DNA from: Gammaproteobacteria bacterium RIFCSPHIGHO2_12_FULL_35_23
Lineage (GTDB): Bacteria > Pseudomonadota > Gammaproteobacteria > UBA12402
DNA length: 64,000 nt
NCBI GenBank assembly: GCA_001801465.1
Contig: MGXT01000025.1
Coordinates: 124,001 to 188,000, forward strand
Direction: 5' to 3'
In this document: positions 1 to 9,155 of the stretch, one piece after another
How the letters are laid out: each line of letters begins with the position of its first letter
How positions within the stretch are numbered: position 1 is the first letter of the stretch
The notes under the pieces: model-generated
Told to the model about the DNA's origin: nothing
Database searches by the model: none
What the model saw: only the letters and a program-made list of their open reading frames with translations
Made by a program: the position numbers and the translations under genes

Positions 1-156
1 GGCAAAACCAATAATTGCCTCATCGACACTATTGTCTATAACTTCTTGTCCCAAATGATTGGGACGCGAGGTATCAGTATACATACCAGGACGTTTCTTA
101 ACCGGGTCTAAACCACTGAGAACCTCAATATCTTCTGCATTATATTTTGTTGACAT
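1..156 (-). CDS. parE: DNA topoisomerase IV subunit B, N-terminal part (partial)
   Basis: ParE is the ATPase subunit of topoisomerase IV, which decatenates daughter chromosomes. Only the first 52 codons lie in the window; the gene continues past its left edge. The visible residues run MSTKYNAEDIEVLSGLDPV, then KRPGMYTD, RPNHLGQEVIDNSVDEA. This is the start of the GHKL ATPase fold, with the E-x-x-x-N-x-x-D Mg-ATP motif (EVIDNSVDEA). The DTSRPNHLGQ form is typical of ParE rather than GyrB. The ATG at 154-156 follows a GGCGGG-like ribosome-binding site. Assignment to parE is confident; the rest of the gene cannot be judged. Confidence 0.9.
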   Translation of the reverse strand, partial: MSTKYNAEDIEVLSGLDPVKKRPGMYTDTSRPNHLGQEVIDNSVDEAIIGFA

Positions 157-326
157 GGCCCGCCTTCTAACAATGCCTCTTTATCCAAGTTTTTGATTAT
201 ATAGATTATGCTAAACTTAGCAAAGACTCAATTTTGCATGATATAGATCTATTTTTGTTTAAATTTTCTAGTTAACTAACTTTAAAATAAGTATGATTGG
301 CACATTTAATACACTTGGATAAATCT

Positions 327-1196
327 ATGGCCGCGTTAAATTTAATACCAATCCCTATAAGCGAGGAAATCAGTCGCGAAGAGTTTCAAAAAGGGTTCGC
401 AAAACCAAATAAACCTGTGGTTTTAAAAAATTATAGCCTGGGCTGGCCTGCTCGTAAAAAATGGACTTTTGAGTATTTCAAAAGCCAGCACGCCGATTTA
501 ATGGTTCCTGTCTATAAAGAAGCCTTTGCCAACTCTGGTACAAGCTATACTAGTACTGATAATAAAATGCTCTTTGGCGATTATCTTGATTTAATTGCCA
601 CAACGTCAACCCATTATCGAATGTTTTTATTTAATATTTTTAAGCATATTCCTAGTTTATGTAATGACTTTTTTTACCCAGATATTATTGATCGTTATTT
701 AACAAAATACCCGTTTATGTTTTTTGGTGGAGCCACTTCCTGGGTAGATGTTCATTATGATTTAGATTTGTCGCATGTTTTTCTTACTCAATTTTATGGT
801 AAAAAGCGAGTTATTTTATTTGGACCCGAATACTCCAATTATTTATATCGTCACCCGCTCACGGTTTCTTGTAATATAGACATCGGTAATCCAGATTTCG
901 AATGCTATCCTCGTCTTAAAGAGGCTCAAGGTTATGAATGTACCTTAGATTCTGGTGATACTTTATTTATTCCTACTGGCTATTGGCATTATATTTATTA
1001 TCTTGAAGGGGGCTTTGCCTTAAGCCTAAGAGCCCGTCCTGACAGCTTAACAAAACGACTCTTAAGTGGTGTTAAAATATTTAACTTAACAATTTTAGAT
1101 CACCATATTTCGAGATTTTTAGGTGTACAACGTTGGTATAATATGAAAGAAAAAATGGCGGTTAATACGGCAAATAAGCAACCAAAACTATTATAA
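327..1196 (+). CDS. Cupin-like (JmjC-type) Fe(II)/2-oxoglutarate dioxygenase
   Basis: This is a probable cytosolic Fe(II)/2-oxoglutarate oxygenase of the cupin_8 (FIH/JmjC-like) group. The visible core is WVDVHYDLDLSHVFLTQFYG followed by KKRVILFGP, which holds the HxD metal pair and the G-K-K-R turn. Further on is GDTLFIPTGYWHYIYYL, which supplies the distal metal His. Family members hydroxylate protein, peptide or RNA side chains; the substrate here is unknown. The frame can be opened from a TTG at 297, but the ATG at 327 (MAALNLIPIP) is preferred, although neither has a convincing Shine-Dalgarno. The gene converges on the M50 protease gene with a 2-bp gap. The fold is fairly sure; a host-directed role cannot be excluded. 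Confidence 0.72.
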   Translation: MAALNLIPIPISEEISREEFQKGFAKPNKPVVLKNYSLGWPARKKWTFEYFKSQHADLMVPVYKEAFANSGTSYTSTDNKMLFGDYLDLIATTSTHYRMFLFNIFKHIPSLCNDFFYPDIIDRYLTKYPFMFFGGATSWVDVHYDLDLSHVFLTQFYGKKRVILFGPEYSNYLYRHPLTVSCNIDIGNPDFECYPRLKEAQGYECTLDSGDTLFIPTGYWHYIYYLEGGFALSLRARPDSLTKRLLSGVKIFNLTILDHHISRFLGVQRWYNMKEKMAVNTANKQPKLL

Positions 1197-1198
1197 AA

Positions 1199-1858
1199 TT
1201 AATTACCTCCCAAACCAAAAAGAGAAAAAATTATATTTAATAAGCCATAGAGTAGTGGAGCAAAAATTTTACTTAAAATACCTGTGACCAATAATAACAG
1301 TAAGAGTAATAATCCTACAGATTCCAGTTTATCAAAATAATAGCTTATTCTTAGTGGTAATATATTAGAAATAAATCGTCCACCATCTAAAGGGGGAATA
1401 GGAATTAAATTAATCACTAATAGCATGATATTAACAAAAACACCTGCTTGGCCCATATAGATTATAGGTGCGGCAAGAGCTGTTGCATCTTTGGTTAGAT
1501 AAACACCTAATTTCATTATTAAAGCCCAAATAAGTGCCATCACTAAATTCGCTAAAGGGCCCGCAACAGCTACCATAGCCATATCTCTTCTTGGGTGACG
1601 AAAATTCCTGGCATTAATTGGTACAGGCTTAGCCCAACCAAAAATTACACCGCCCACGGCCAATAGAATTCCAGGCACTAAAATAGTACCAATAAGATCG
1701 ATATGCTTTAGTGGATTAACACTTAAGCGTCCTAACATTAAAGCTGTTTTATCTCCAAATTTTAAAGCTACCCAGCCATGAGCAATTTCATGAAAAATAA
1801 TTGCAAAAAGAACTGGTAAAATCCAGATACATATTTTCTGTATTAACGTCATATCCAT
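1199..1858 (-). CDS. Site-2-protease-like M50 intramembrane metalloprotease
   Basis: A small polytopic zinc protease (219 aa) of the YwhC/FtsH-adjacent branch of family M50. The catalytic HExxH is seen as HEIAH at residues 23-27, inside the first membrane helix. The third zinc ligand lies in NLIPIPPLDGGRF, the N-x-x-P-x-P-x-LDG motif. About five to six hydrophobic segments are visible, and there is no PDZ or CBS domain, so this is the minimal form. Such proteins are placed in the inner membrane and clip membrane-spanning substrates; the substrate here is unknown. The start ATG at 1856-1858 gives the expected N-terminus just ahead of the HExxH helix. Confidence 0.85.
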   Translation of the reverse strand: MDMTLIQKICIWILPVLFAIIFHEIAHGWVALKFGDKTALMLGRLSVNPLKHIDLIGTILVPGILLAVGGVIFGWAKPVPINARNFRHPRRDMAMVAVAGPLANLVMALIWALIMKLGVYLTKDATALAAPIIYMGQAGVFVNIMLLVINLIPIPPLDGGRFISNILPLRISYYFDKLESVGLLLLLLLLVTGILSKIFAPLLYGLLNIIFSLFGLGGN

Positions 1859-1943
1859 AAATACATTGTAACTAAATTTAATTTCTTTGGCGACACTGTT
1901 TTTAAATTACAAGCCTATATTTATGTAAGTCAGCTAATATTTC

Positions 1944-3338
1944 TCAATTAGGAAAAAACAGTTCTACAATCAGTCCTTGAGGTTGAGCTTCTTTAAAGGT
2001 TAGTCTTCCTTGATGGGCATTGATAATGGACTCAACAATAGCAAGCCCCAAACCAGATCCTCCTGTGGTAGAAGATCGATGATCGTCAACACGATAAAAT
2101 TTTTCTGTAAGTTGCGACATGGCAGTAATTGGTACTCCTAGGCCATTATCTTCAATTGTAATTAAAGTTCCCTCCTGTTCACGCTGAATAAAAATTTTGA
2201 TGAGACTTTCTGCATCACAATATTTTACAGCATTAGTCAACACATTAGTCAAAGCGTTTCTAAATAAAGTCTTGTCAACATAAATATTCCCACTACCTTC
2301 GATATTAATTTTAATGTTTTTCTTTTCAGCCAAGGCTTGATGAAAATCAACCACCAGCTCAATTTCTGCCCGACAATTTAATAACTCTTTGCTAATTCTT
2401 CCTTGTTTGGCATCGAATCTTGCCAAAAATAATAATCGCTCAATAATACTTGCAATCCGGGTATATTCTTCCATAGAAGAGGTTAATATTTCTTTTGCTT
2501 CTTCTACTGATAATGATTTATTAAGCGAAACCTCTGTTGACATCATTAAATTATTAATAGGTGTCCTTAATTCATGAGCAAGATTTGCTGAAAAAGACTT
2601 AAGTTGCTCAATATTTTTTTGGATTCTTTCTAGTAGTCGATTGAATGCATTAACAATAGGTCGTAATTCAATGGAAAGATTCTCTTCTGATAGTCTTTGA
2701 TTTAATTGGTTAATATCAATATTAATAATTTCTTCTTTTACTCTTTGTAAAGGCCTTAGTCCATATTTAATAAAAAATACAATGATAAAAAAAGTAAGCA
2801 TGAATTCAAGCACGGTAATAATTGTAAGATTAGTAGCCAATCGTTTTAACATATGCTGTTCATGAGTCATGTTATAAACAATTTGCATTAAATACTGAGA
2901 ATTCTTTTTATCATAAGCATTTAGCTGTAAATTCATTAAAGCAAAATATTTTTTATTAAGATTTACCGATTGAAGTAGATTTAGCTTTTTAATTAATTCT
3001 CTGGGGGGCTTGCGAGGAAAGTACTGTTGAAAATCTTGTGATTCCTTAAGAATTTTTCCCTGTTGCGAATAAATTCTAACCATGAATTTATTGTTATCGC
3101 TTTGTGGCTCCCAAATTACCTCTTGATCTAAAGCAGTTAAATCACCTGCATGACGCTTTAATAAACTATTTAAGACTTTTACTTCGTTAATAATAAATTT
3201 ATTGGCATCAGCATAAAAATCATTTTTTAATATATAGTAAAAAACTGTACTTACTATTAGCTGAATAATCAGCACACTCGCACCAACTAATAAGCACAAC
3301 CGAAAAATTAATGATGTTCTTATTAATTTAGCTAACAA
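1944..3338 (-). CDS. Two-component sensor histidine kinase (CusS/OmpR-partner type)
   Basis: An inner-membrane sensor kinase of 464 aa. A first membrane helix spans residues 11-37, a periplasmic sensor about 38-165, and a second helix about 170-192. A HAMP linker follows, then a HisKA domain with the phosphorylated His in FSANLAHELRTP (His255). The HATPase part has an N box (NVLTNAVKYC), a G1 box (DNGLGVP) and a G2 box (GSGLGLAIVESI). The layout matches CusS-type kinases, but no metal-binding cluster is visible in the sensor, so the signal is unknown. The gene starts 2 bp after the response regulator's stop and is the last gene of the dacB-regulator-kinase operon. It probably phosphorylates the neighbouring regulator. 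Confidence 0.9.
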   Translation of the reverse strand: MLAKLIRTSLIFRLCLLVGASVLIIQLIVSTVFYYILKNDFYADANKFIINEVKVLNSLLKRHAGDLTALDQEVIWEPQSDNNKFMVRIYSQQGKILKESQDFQQYFPRKPPRELIKKLNLLQSVNLNKKYFALMNLQLNAYDKKNSQYLMQIVYNMTHEQHMLKRLATNLTIITVLEFMLTFFIIVFFIKYGLRPLQRVKEEIINIDINQLNQRLSEENLSIELRPIVNAFNRLLERIQKNIEQLKSFSANLAHELRTPINNLMMSTEVSLNKSLSVEEAKEILTSSMEEYTRIASIIERLLFLARFDAKQGRISKELLNCRAEIELVVDFHQALAEKKNIKINIEGSGNIYVDKTLFRNALTNVLTNAVKYCDAESLIKIFIQREQEGTLITIEDNGLGVPITAMSQLTEKFYRVDDHRSSTTGGSGLGLAIVESIINAHQGRLTFKEAQPQGLIVELFFPN

Positions 3339-3340
3339 AA

Positions 3341-4009
3341 CTACCTCTCTTCAAAAATATACCCTATGCCTCGCACGGTATGGATCAAACGCTTTTTATT
3401 ATCCCCTATTTTATCTCGTAATCTTTTAACTGCCACATCAACCAAATTAGTATCACTATCAAAATTCATATCCCAGACCTTTTCAGCAATAACTGTACGT
3501 GACAAAACTTGTCCCTGACGTTTTATAAATAACACCAATAGCGCATATTCTTTAGGAGTCAAATCTATTCTTATTCCTTCTTTTGTTACCTTATGCTGCA
3601 TAAAATCAATTTGCAAATCTGCAACATTAACAACTTCAATTTGTTGTTGTTTTCCTCGGCGTATTAAGGCTTGAACTCTGGCTAATAGTTCCGAAAATGC
3701 AAAAGGTTTAACTAAGTAATCATCGGCACCGATGTTTAAACCACGGACTTTATCATCTATTTCATCTCTGGCAGTTAATAATAAGATTGGAGTATGTTTA
3801 TCTTTCTTTCTTATTTTTGCTAAAACTGCCCATCCATCTAATTTAGGTAACATGATGTCCAAAATAATCGCATCGTAATCATGCTCATCGGCGAAATAGA
3901 CTGCATCAACACCATTATCAGCATGATCCACAATAAAACCATTTTGGTTAAAACCTAGTTTTATATAGTCTGCTGATTTTTTTTCATCCTCAACCAATAA
4001 TAATTTCAT
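3341..4009 (-). CDS. OmpR/PhoB-family response regulator
   Basis: A 222-aa transcription regulator with an N-terminal receiver domain and a C-terminal winged helix. The acidic pocket is VEDE near residues 6-9, the phospho-acceptor is Asp51 in IILDIMLPKLDGW, and LLTARD and YLVKPF supply the conserved Thr and Lys. The DNA-binding end carries LTPKEYALLVLF and VDVAVKRLRDKI, then a VRGIGYIF hairpin typical of the OmpR group. It lies 8 bp downstream of dacB and 2 bp upstream of the kinase, so all three are very likely one transcript. It may control dacB and other wall or envelope genes; that is inference from position. Confidence 0.93.
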   Translation of the reverse strand: MKLLLVEDEKKSADYIKLGFNQNGFIVDHADNGVDAVYFADEHDYDAIILDIMLPKLDGWAVLAKIRKKDKHTPILLLTARDEIDDKVRGLNIGADDYLVKPFAFSELLARVQALIRRGKQQQIEVVNVADLQIDFMQHKVTKEGIRIDLTPKEYALLVLFIKRQGQVLSRTVIAEKVWDMNFDSDTNLVDVAVKRLRDKIGDNKKRLIHTVRGIGYIFEER

Positions 4010-4017
4010 AATTTTAA

Positions 4018-5457
4018 TTAAGCTTGATATAAGGCTTCACAGATTTCATCTTGCAAAGTCCTAGCCTGTCTTATTTTACCTACAAAATTATTCATAATAA
4101 TTGAAAAAATTAATTTATGTCCTGACTGCGTTATTAAATATCCCGACAAGGCTGATCCACCTGAAACCGAACCAGTCTTGGCTCTAACTTTGCCACGCAT
4201 TTCTGCCGATGTCATCCGATAGCTTAATGTTCCATCAATACCTGAAATTGGTAAGGCATTGATGATGGTTTGTCGTAGTTGATCGTTATGATAAATTGCA
4301 TACAGTAATTGTGCAATTTGTTTAGGCATAACCAAATCATATCGAGACTGTCCTGAACCATCAAAAATAACAGTTTGCTGAAAGTTAATATCTGCTAAGT
4401 TTCCATCAATGGCTTTCATAGCATTAACGCCTGCCTGAAAACTTCCAACCCCATTGTGATAATAGCCTAGTGTTTTTAAAAGACTTTCAGCATAAATATT
4501 ATCAGAATCCTTAAGCATTTTAACTAACAACCTAGAAAGTTTTTGGGAACGATGATCGGCGATAATTTTTAAATTAGCAGGCTGCACACCTATCGTAAAT
4601 TGCCCATTGACTTTAATGCCAGCTTCAGCAAAATAATTTTGTAAAACTTTACTAGCATAGAGCGAAGGATTTTGAATTGAAATACTTTGCCACCCTTTAT
4701 CACCAGCCGGCCAACAACCCCCTAATTGCACTACATTGTTTTCATTGACTCTAATAACCAAAGAACAAGCGTGCATTGCCTGATCGTAGGTAACGGTATT
4801 AATATTATATTGTAGCCCCATATAACGCATATTAGGTCCTGGCATAATAGTAACCGGCCGGCCTAAGGTACGACTAGGTAAAAATTCTAACGTGACTTGA
4901 TTTTGATTTAATATTATTGCTGAAATTGGCGCTGAAAAAGCCCAGTAAAGACTATCAGCTGTCCAGCCTGGTGCAAAATAAGGCTGCTGATATCGACTAT
5001 CATCCAAGACCACGTTACCATTAATCTGTCTAATACCATAAGATTTAACTTGTCTTACTAGGGTTGCTAAATCTGAATTGGTTAAACTGGGATCTCCAGT
5101 AAACTTAAAATAGAGTGAACCATATAAAATACCAGATTGAAGTTGACTAGAATTTATACTGGCTGAAGTATCAAATTGATAATCGCCAGTTAAATAATCG
5201 AGTGCTGCTGCAGCACTAAAAAGTTTCATGGTACTTGCCGGCATGAAAGCTTTATAAGCATTATATTCATATAAAGTTTTACCTGAATCAGCATCCATCA
5301 CCATAATACCAATTTCTGCTGTAGGTAAACTTTGAGACACCAATTCATTAATTTGATTTTGCCAAGCAAGCTGAGCATGACCTTGTGAACAAATAAAAAG
5401 CATTCCTGTTGTAAAAATTATACTTTTTAACGCTTTTCTTGAAAAAATATTATTCAT
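4018..5457 (-). CDS. dacB: Penicillin-binding protein 4: D-Ala-D-Ala carboxypeptidase/endopeptidase
   Basis: A periplasmic class C penicillin-binding protein (479 aa) of peptidase family S13 that trims or cleaves peptidoglycan cross-links. A signal peptide (hydrophobic core about residues 11-24, likely cut after GHA) precedes the catalytic domain. All three active-site motifs are present: S75-T-M-K78 in PASTMKLF, SDN in LKDSDNIYAESL, and KTG in RAKTGSVSGGSALSGY. The long insert between the first two motifs is typical of PBP4. It is the first gene of an operon with a response regulator and a sensor kinase, an arrangement that suggests the two-component system senses or adjusts wall state. Confidence 0.93.
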   Translation of the reverse strand: MNNIFSRKALKSIIFTTGMLFICSQGHAQLAWQNQINELVSQSLPTAEIGIMVMDADSGKTLYEYNAYKAFMPASTMKLFSAAAALDYLTGDYQFDTSASINSSQLQSGILYGSLYFKFTGDPSLTNSDLATLVRQVKSYGIRQINGNVVLDDSRYQQPYFAPGWTADSLYWAFSAPISAIILNQNQVTLEFLPSRTLGRPVTIMPGPNMRYMGLQYNINTVTYDQAMHACSLVIRVNENNVVQLGGCWPAGDKGWQSISIQNPSLYASKVLQNYFAEAGIKVNGQFTIGVQPANLKIIADHRSQKLSRLLVKMLKDSDNIYAESLLKTLGYYHNGVGSFQAGVNAMKAIDGNLADINFQQTVIFDGSGQSRYDLVMPKQIAQLLYAIYHNDQLRQTIINALPISGIDGTLSYRMTSAEMRGKVRAKTGSVSGGSALSGYLITQSGHKLIFSIIMNNFVGKIRQARTLQDEICEALYQA

Positions 5458-5642
5458 CCTAACTCACACTATAACTATTTGCTAAAGAACCAAGCATATC
5501 GAGGAATAATTCATTTGTAAAAAACAAATTCTATAAAAATAAGTGTATATTATGGCCAAGTATTATATGATGCTTTGTTTCCTTTATCCTATTGTTTAGA
5601 ATTTTATGAATATTATACAATTATAATAGACTCATCAGGGAA

Positions 5643-6923
5643 GTGTTGGCCATTAAAAACAAATCGTTATCAAATGCAAAAATTATTTCTCGTTCTGAAC
5701 ATCATATTTCTAGAAAAAATATTGATCCGCGTGCTATTAAAGTTTTATATCGCTTAAAATCTTGTGGTTACGATGCCTATTTAGTAGGTGGTTGTGTGAG
5801 AGATTTGTTATTGGGCCATAGCCCTAAAGATTTTGATATTGTAACCAATGCTAAACCTGAAGAAATAAAAAAAATATTCCGTAATTGTCGTTTAATTGGC
5901 AGGCGATTTCGCTTAGCCCATATTATTTTTGGTAAGAATGAATTTATTGAGGTAGCTACCTTTCGTTCTCATTATGCTGATGATAATAATCAAGATAATT
6001 TAACACAACATGGACTGGTTATTCGTGATAATGTTTATGGCACTATTGAAGAAGACGCTTGGCGTAGAGACTTCACTATCAATGCGCTTTATTACAATAT
6101 TGCTGATTTTTCTATCGTAGATTTTATGGAAGGCGTTAAAGATTTGCATAATAAACAACTAAGAATAATTGGTCAGGCTAAAAAGCGCTATCAAGAAGAT
6201 CCTGTTAGAATGATACGAGCAATCAGGATCGCTTCCAAACTCAATATGGAAATTACGCCTGATACAGCAGCTCCTATAAAAAAAATGGTTGAGTTACTTT
6301 ATCAAATTTCTTCTTCTCGGTTATTTGATGAAGTTATTAAACTATTTCATACGGGTCATGCCAGTCAGGCTTTTCCTGCATTAAGAAAATATGATTTATT
6401 TGCCATACTGTTTCCTGATACAGAGGCCTACTTAACAAGTGAAGAGGGTGGTCATTTTATCAACATGCTAGAAAAAGCTTTCGTAGAAACAGATTTAAGA
6501 GTTAATCTTGATAAATCTGTTTCGCCAGCTTTTTTATTCGCTTTATTGTTGTGGCCGGCTATCGAACGAGAAATCAATCACCTACAAAAAACCAAAAACA
6601 TTCCTCCGATGACAGCTTTAGCACAAGCAGTTCGCACCGTATTACACAACCAAAATAAAATTACCGCTATTCCAAGACGGTTATCTGCTTCTATTCATGA
6701 AATTTGGTATTTACAATATCGTTTAATTAAAAAACAAGAAAAAACTATTTATAGATGTCTTAATAATTCACGTTTTCGTGCTGGTTTTGACCTCTTGGCT
6801 TTGCGAGCGCTGGTTACTCCTGACTTACAAGATTCTGTTGATTGGTGGGCACTTTTTCAAACTTCAAACTCTAAACAGCGAGAACAGCTAATTGAAGAAC
6901 AAAATCAAAAAAAATCAAAATAA
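5643..6923 (+). CDS. pcnB: Poly(A) polymerase I
   Basis: This enzyme adds 3' poly(A) tails to RNA and marks it for decay. The class II nucleotidyltransferase signature is VGGCVRDLLLG followed by KDFDIVTNAKPEE, which carries the two catalytic aspartates. WRRDFTINALYY and FMEGVKDL, then RRIxA-type helices (EDPVRMIRAIRIASKL), follow as in PcnB and CCA enzymes. The lack of an HD domain and the Lys/Gln-rich tail favour PcnB. The start is uncertain. The GTG at 5643 sits directly against an AGGGAA sequence, while the TTG at 5646 leaves a slightly better spacing. The gene is monocistronic as seen here, divergent from dacB. Confidence 0.9.
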   Translation: MLAIKNKSLSNAKIISRSEHHISRKNIDPRAIKVLYRLKSCGYDAYLVGGCVRDLLLGHSPKDFDIVTNAKPEEIKKIFRNCRLIGRRFRLAHIIFGKNEFIEVATFRSHYADDNNQDNLTQHGLVIRDNVYGTIEEDAWRRDFTINALYYNIADFSIVDFMEGVKDLHNKQLRIIGQAKKRYQEDPVRMIRAIRIASKLNMEITPDTAAPIKKMVELLYQISSSRLFDEVIKLFHTGHASQAFPALRKYDLFAILFPDTEAYLTSEEGGHFINMLEKAFVETDLRVNLDKSVSPAFLFALLLWPAIEREINHLQKTKNIPPMTALAQAVRTVLHNQNKITAIPRRLSASIHEIWYLQYRLIKKQEKTIYRCLNNSRFRAGFDLLALRALVTPDLQDSVDWWALFQTSNSKQREQLIEEQNQKKSK

Positions 6924-7029
6924 GCCAAAGAAACTTATTAAAATTAATATATAATAAGTGATGTTTATTAAATACTTATCTAGCAACACTAAGGATTTTA
7001 AGCCTCTTGGATAAGAATGGAGTAATATC

Positions 7030-8316
7030 TTGAAAGAACTAGCACTGGCTAATATCAAACAGAAAAAAATCATAGTCTTGACAACTTGCATAGGAAGTCT
7101 TTTAGAAATGTATGATTTTGTAATCTATGGTTTTTTCGCTACCATCATTGCCAAACAATTTTTTCCGCCTAACAACATGTTTATTTCTCTCTTGGCTACT
7201 TTTGGAATCTTTGCTATTGGCTATTTTGCAAGGCCCCTGGGAGGCCTTATTTTTGGCCATTTAAGTGATAGACTAGGTAGAAAGTCAAGCTTAGTTTATT
7301 CTGTAGCAAGTATGGGAATTCCTATTTTTATTATTGGCCTATTACCGACCTATCAAACTATTGGTGATGCAGCACCAATCTTATTATTAATTTGTCGAAT
7401 TATTCAAGGTTTGTCTGTTGGCGGAGAATTTCCTGGGGCCATTACTTTTTTAACTGAACACGCACCCCAGCAATCTCGGGGCTATACTGCCAGCTGGGTC
7501 TTTTTTGGTATTAATCTTGGTGTGGTAGTGGCCTCATTTTTAGGGGCAATCATTACTGCATTACTTCCAAATAGTCAACTTGAAATTTGGGGCTGGCGAA
7601 TTCCTTTTATTCTTGGGGGTATCATTGCTCTATTAGGTTACTATATCAGAAAAAATATTGCTGAATCTCCACTCTATGTACAAATGAAAAAAAAGCACTT
7701 GATTATGAAAAATCCTGTCGCTGAAACCTTCAAAACAAGTAAGTTAAATCTAATAAAAGGCTTTGGCTTAATAAGCGTGATGGCTGCAGCTATTGGCACT
7801 ATTTTTTTATTCATGCCCACCTATCTAACTTATTATTTAAAGATAAATTTCACAACTGCTTTGTGGATTAATGCTTTCAATGTTTTAATCTTTACGCTTC
7901 TTATTCCTTTCATGGCAATACTTTCTGATAAAGTAGGTAGAAAACCTGTCTTGGTTATCGGTACGTTATTGTTTATTTTTAACTCTTATCCTTTGTTTTT
8001 ATTATTACCAAGTAACAACCATTATTTAGTGATGTGGGCTTTAGCTTGCTTAGGTGCTTTAGCTTCTTTTATTGTAGGGCCTATCGCTTCTACCTTAGCA
8101 GAATTATTTGCAACCAATATCCGTACCACTGGAATTGCTATTGCTTACAATTTAAGTTTTGGTTTATTTGGCGGCTTAGCGCCATTATTAATAACCGCCT
8201 TAATTAAGCGTACTCATAATATGCAATCTCCTGCTATCTATTTAAGTTTAACTGCTTTTATCAGTTTATTATTTATGTTGTCTTTGCAAGAAACTAAAGG
8301 AAAGTCACTCGACTGA
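7030..8316 (+). CDS. MFS metabolite:H+ symporter (ProP-like)
   Basis: An inner-membrane major-facilitator transporter with 12 predicted helices in 428 aa, of the metabolite:H+ symporter branch that includes ProP. The loop 2-3 motif GHLSDRLGRKSS and its internal repeat SDKVGRKP are both visible. So is CRIIQGLSVGGEFPGAITFL, the family's helix-4 signature. Members carry proline/betaine, dicarboxylates or shikimate; the substrate cannot be told from sequence alone. A TTG start at 7030 is supported by GGAG seven bases upstream. Its 3' end overlaps the convergent aroE gene by 23 bp. Confidence 0.88.
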   Translation: MKELALANIKQKKIIVLTTCIGSLLEMYDFVIYGFFATIIAKQFFPPNNMFISLLATFGIFAIGYFARPLGGLIFGHLSDRLGRKSSLVYSVASMGIPIFIIGLLPTYQTIGDAAPILLLICRIIQGLSVGGEFPGAITFLTEHAPQQSRGYTASWVFFGINLGVVVASFLGAIITALLPNSQLEIWGWRIPFILGGIIALLGYYIRKNIAESPLYVQMKKKHLIMKNPVAETFKTSKLNLIKGFGLISVMAAAIGTIFLFMPTYLTYYLKINFTTALWINAFNVLIFTLLIPFMAILSDKVGRKPVLVIGTLLFIFNSYPLFLLLPSNNHYLVMWALACLGALASFIVGPIASTLAELFATNIRTTGIAIAYNLSFGLFGGLAPLLITALIKRTHNMQSPAIYLSLTAFISLLFMLSLQETKGKSLD

Positions 8317-9136
8317 GTGGGGGAAAATTTTCTTTAATCAATCGTAAAACTGGCCTAGTATCGGGATATTTTCCTGTCCATAATTGAAATGCGTAAGCTG
8401 CCTGTTCAATTAACATACCAATACCATTACTGACAACTTGTGCACCTTGCTTTTTAGCCCAGTCTAAAAAAGGAGTCGCCAGAGATTGATATTTTAAATC
8501 ATAAACCATGCTCACAGCAGATAAATCAAAAATATCTGTTAATTGTTCAAAAAAGTTCATCGCGCTAGTACCCTCTATAATAAGATCAAACTGTTTCTTA
8601 TTAATCTCTTGTAGCGAACATACCTGAAGAGAGCCTTGTTCTTTAAATTCAACCGCCAACTCTATAGCTTTATTTAAAGTACGGTTACTAAGGGTAATTG
8701 ATTTAGGACTCGCTTGTAATAAAGGATACAATAACCCTCGAACCGCACCACCTGCTCCTAAAATTAAAATATTTTTATTTTCTAAAGTATAAGATAAATT
8801 TTGTTGTAAATCTTTTACTAATCCTATTCCATCGGTATTATCGCCAAAAATAGCGCCATTTTTTTTAAATAAAAAAGTATTGACGGCCTTAGCTATTCTA
8901 GCTCTTTCGCTAACTTCATCAGCTAATAAAAATGCTTCTTCTTTAAAAGGAACTGTAATATTTAAACCAATCGCTTGCTGATTTTTGAACTCGTTAATGG
9001 TTTTTTTAAAATCAGCCTTATTGATTTCAAGCGTTGAGTATTCAATTTCTAAAGCAAATTGTTTTGCAAATTGCTGATGAATCCAGGGAGATTTGCTCTG
9101 CTTGATAGGATTACCGATCACACACATTTTATACAT
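8294..9136 (-). CDS. aroE: Shikimate 5-dehydrogenase
   Basis: AroE reduces 3-dehydroshikimate to shikimate with NADPH in the aromatic amino-acid pathway. The substrate domain shows GNPIKQSKSPWIHQQF and NITVPFKEEAF (catalytic Lys). NTDGIGLVKDL supplies the paired Asp. The nucleotide domain has ILGAGGAVRGLLYPL and SNRT. The C-terminal motif NGIGMLIEQAAYAFQLW is also present. The frame is open to 9172, but the ATG at 9134-9136 (MYKMCVIGNP) fits the family N-terminus and follows AAAGAG seven bases upstream. This start also removes the overlap with the upstream acetyltransferase gene. Confidence 0.92.
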   Translation of the reverse strand: MYKMCVIGNPIKQSKSPWIHQQFAKQFALEIEYSTLEINKADFKKTINEFKNQQAIGLNITVPFKEEAFLLADEVSERARIAKAVNTFLFKKNGAIFGDNTDGIGLVKDLQQNLSYTLENKNILILGAGGAVRGLLYPLLQASPKSITLSNRTLNKAIELAVEFKEQGSLQVCSLQEINKKQFDLIIEGTSAMNFFEQLTDIFDLSAVSMVYDLKYQSLATPFLDWAKKQGAQVVSNGIGMLIEQAAYAFQLWTGKYPDTRPVLRLIKENFPPLSRVTFL

Positions 9137-9155
9137 ATTTAACTCTTTATTAAAT

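Noticed and set aside
5575..5757. 60-residue plus-strand frame overlapping the pcnB start
   Set aside because: It has no ribosome-binding site, overlaps pcnB in another frame and codes for hydrophobic noise from AT-rich promoter DNA.
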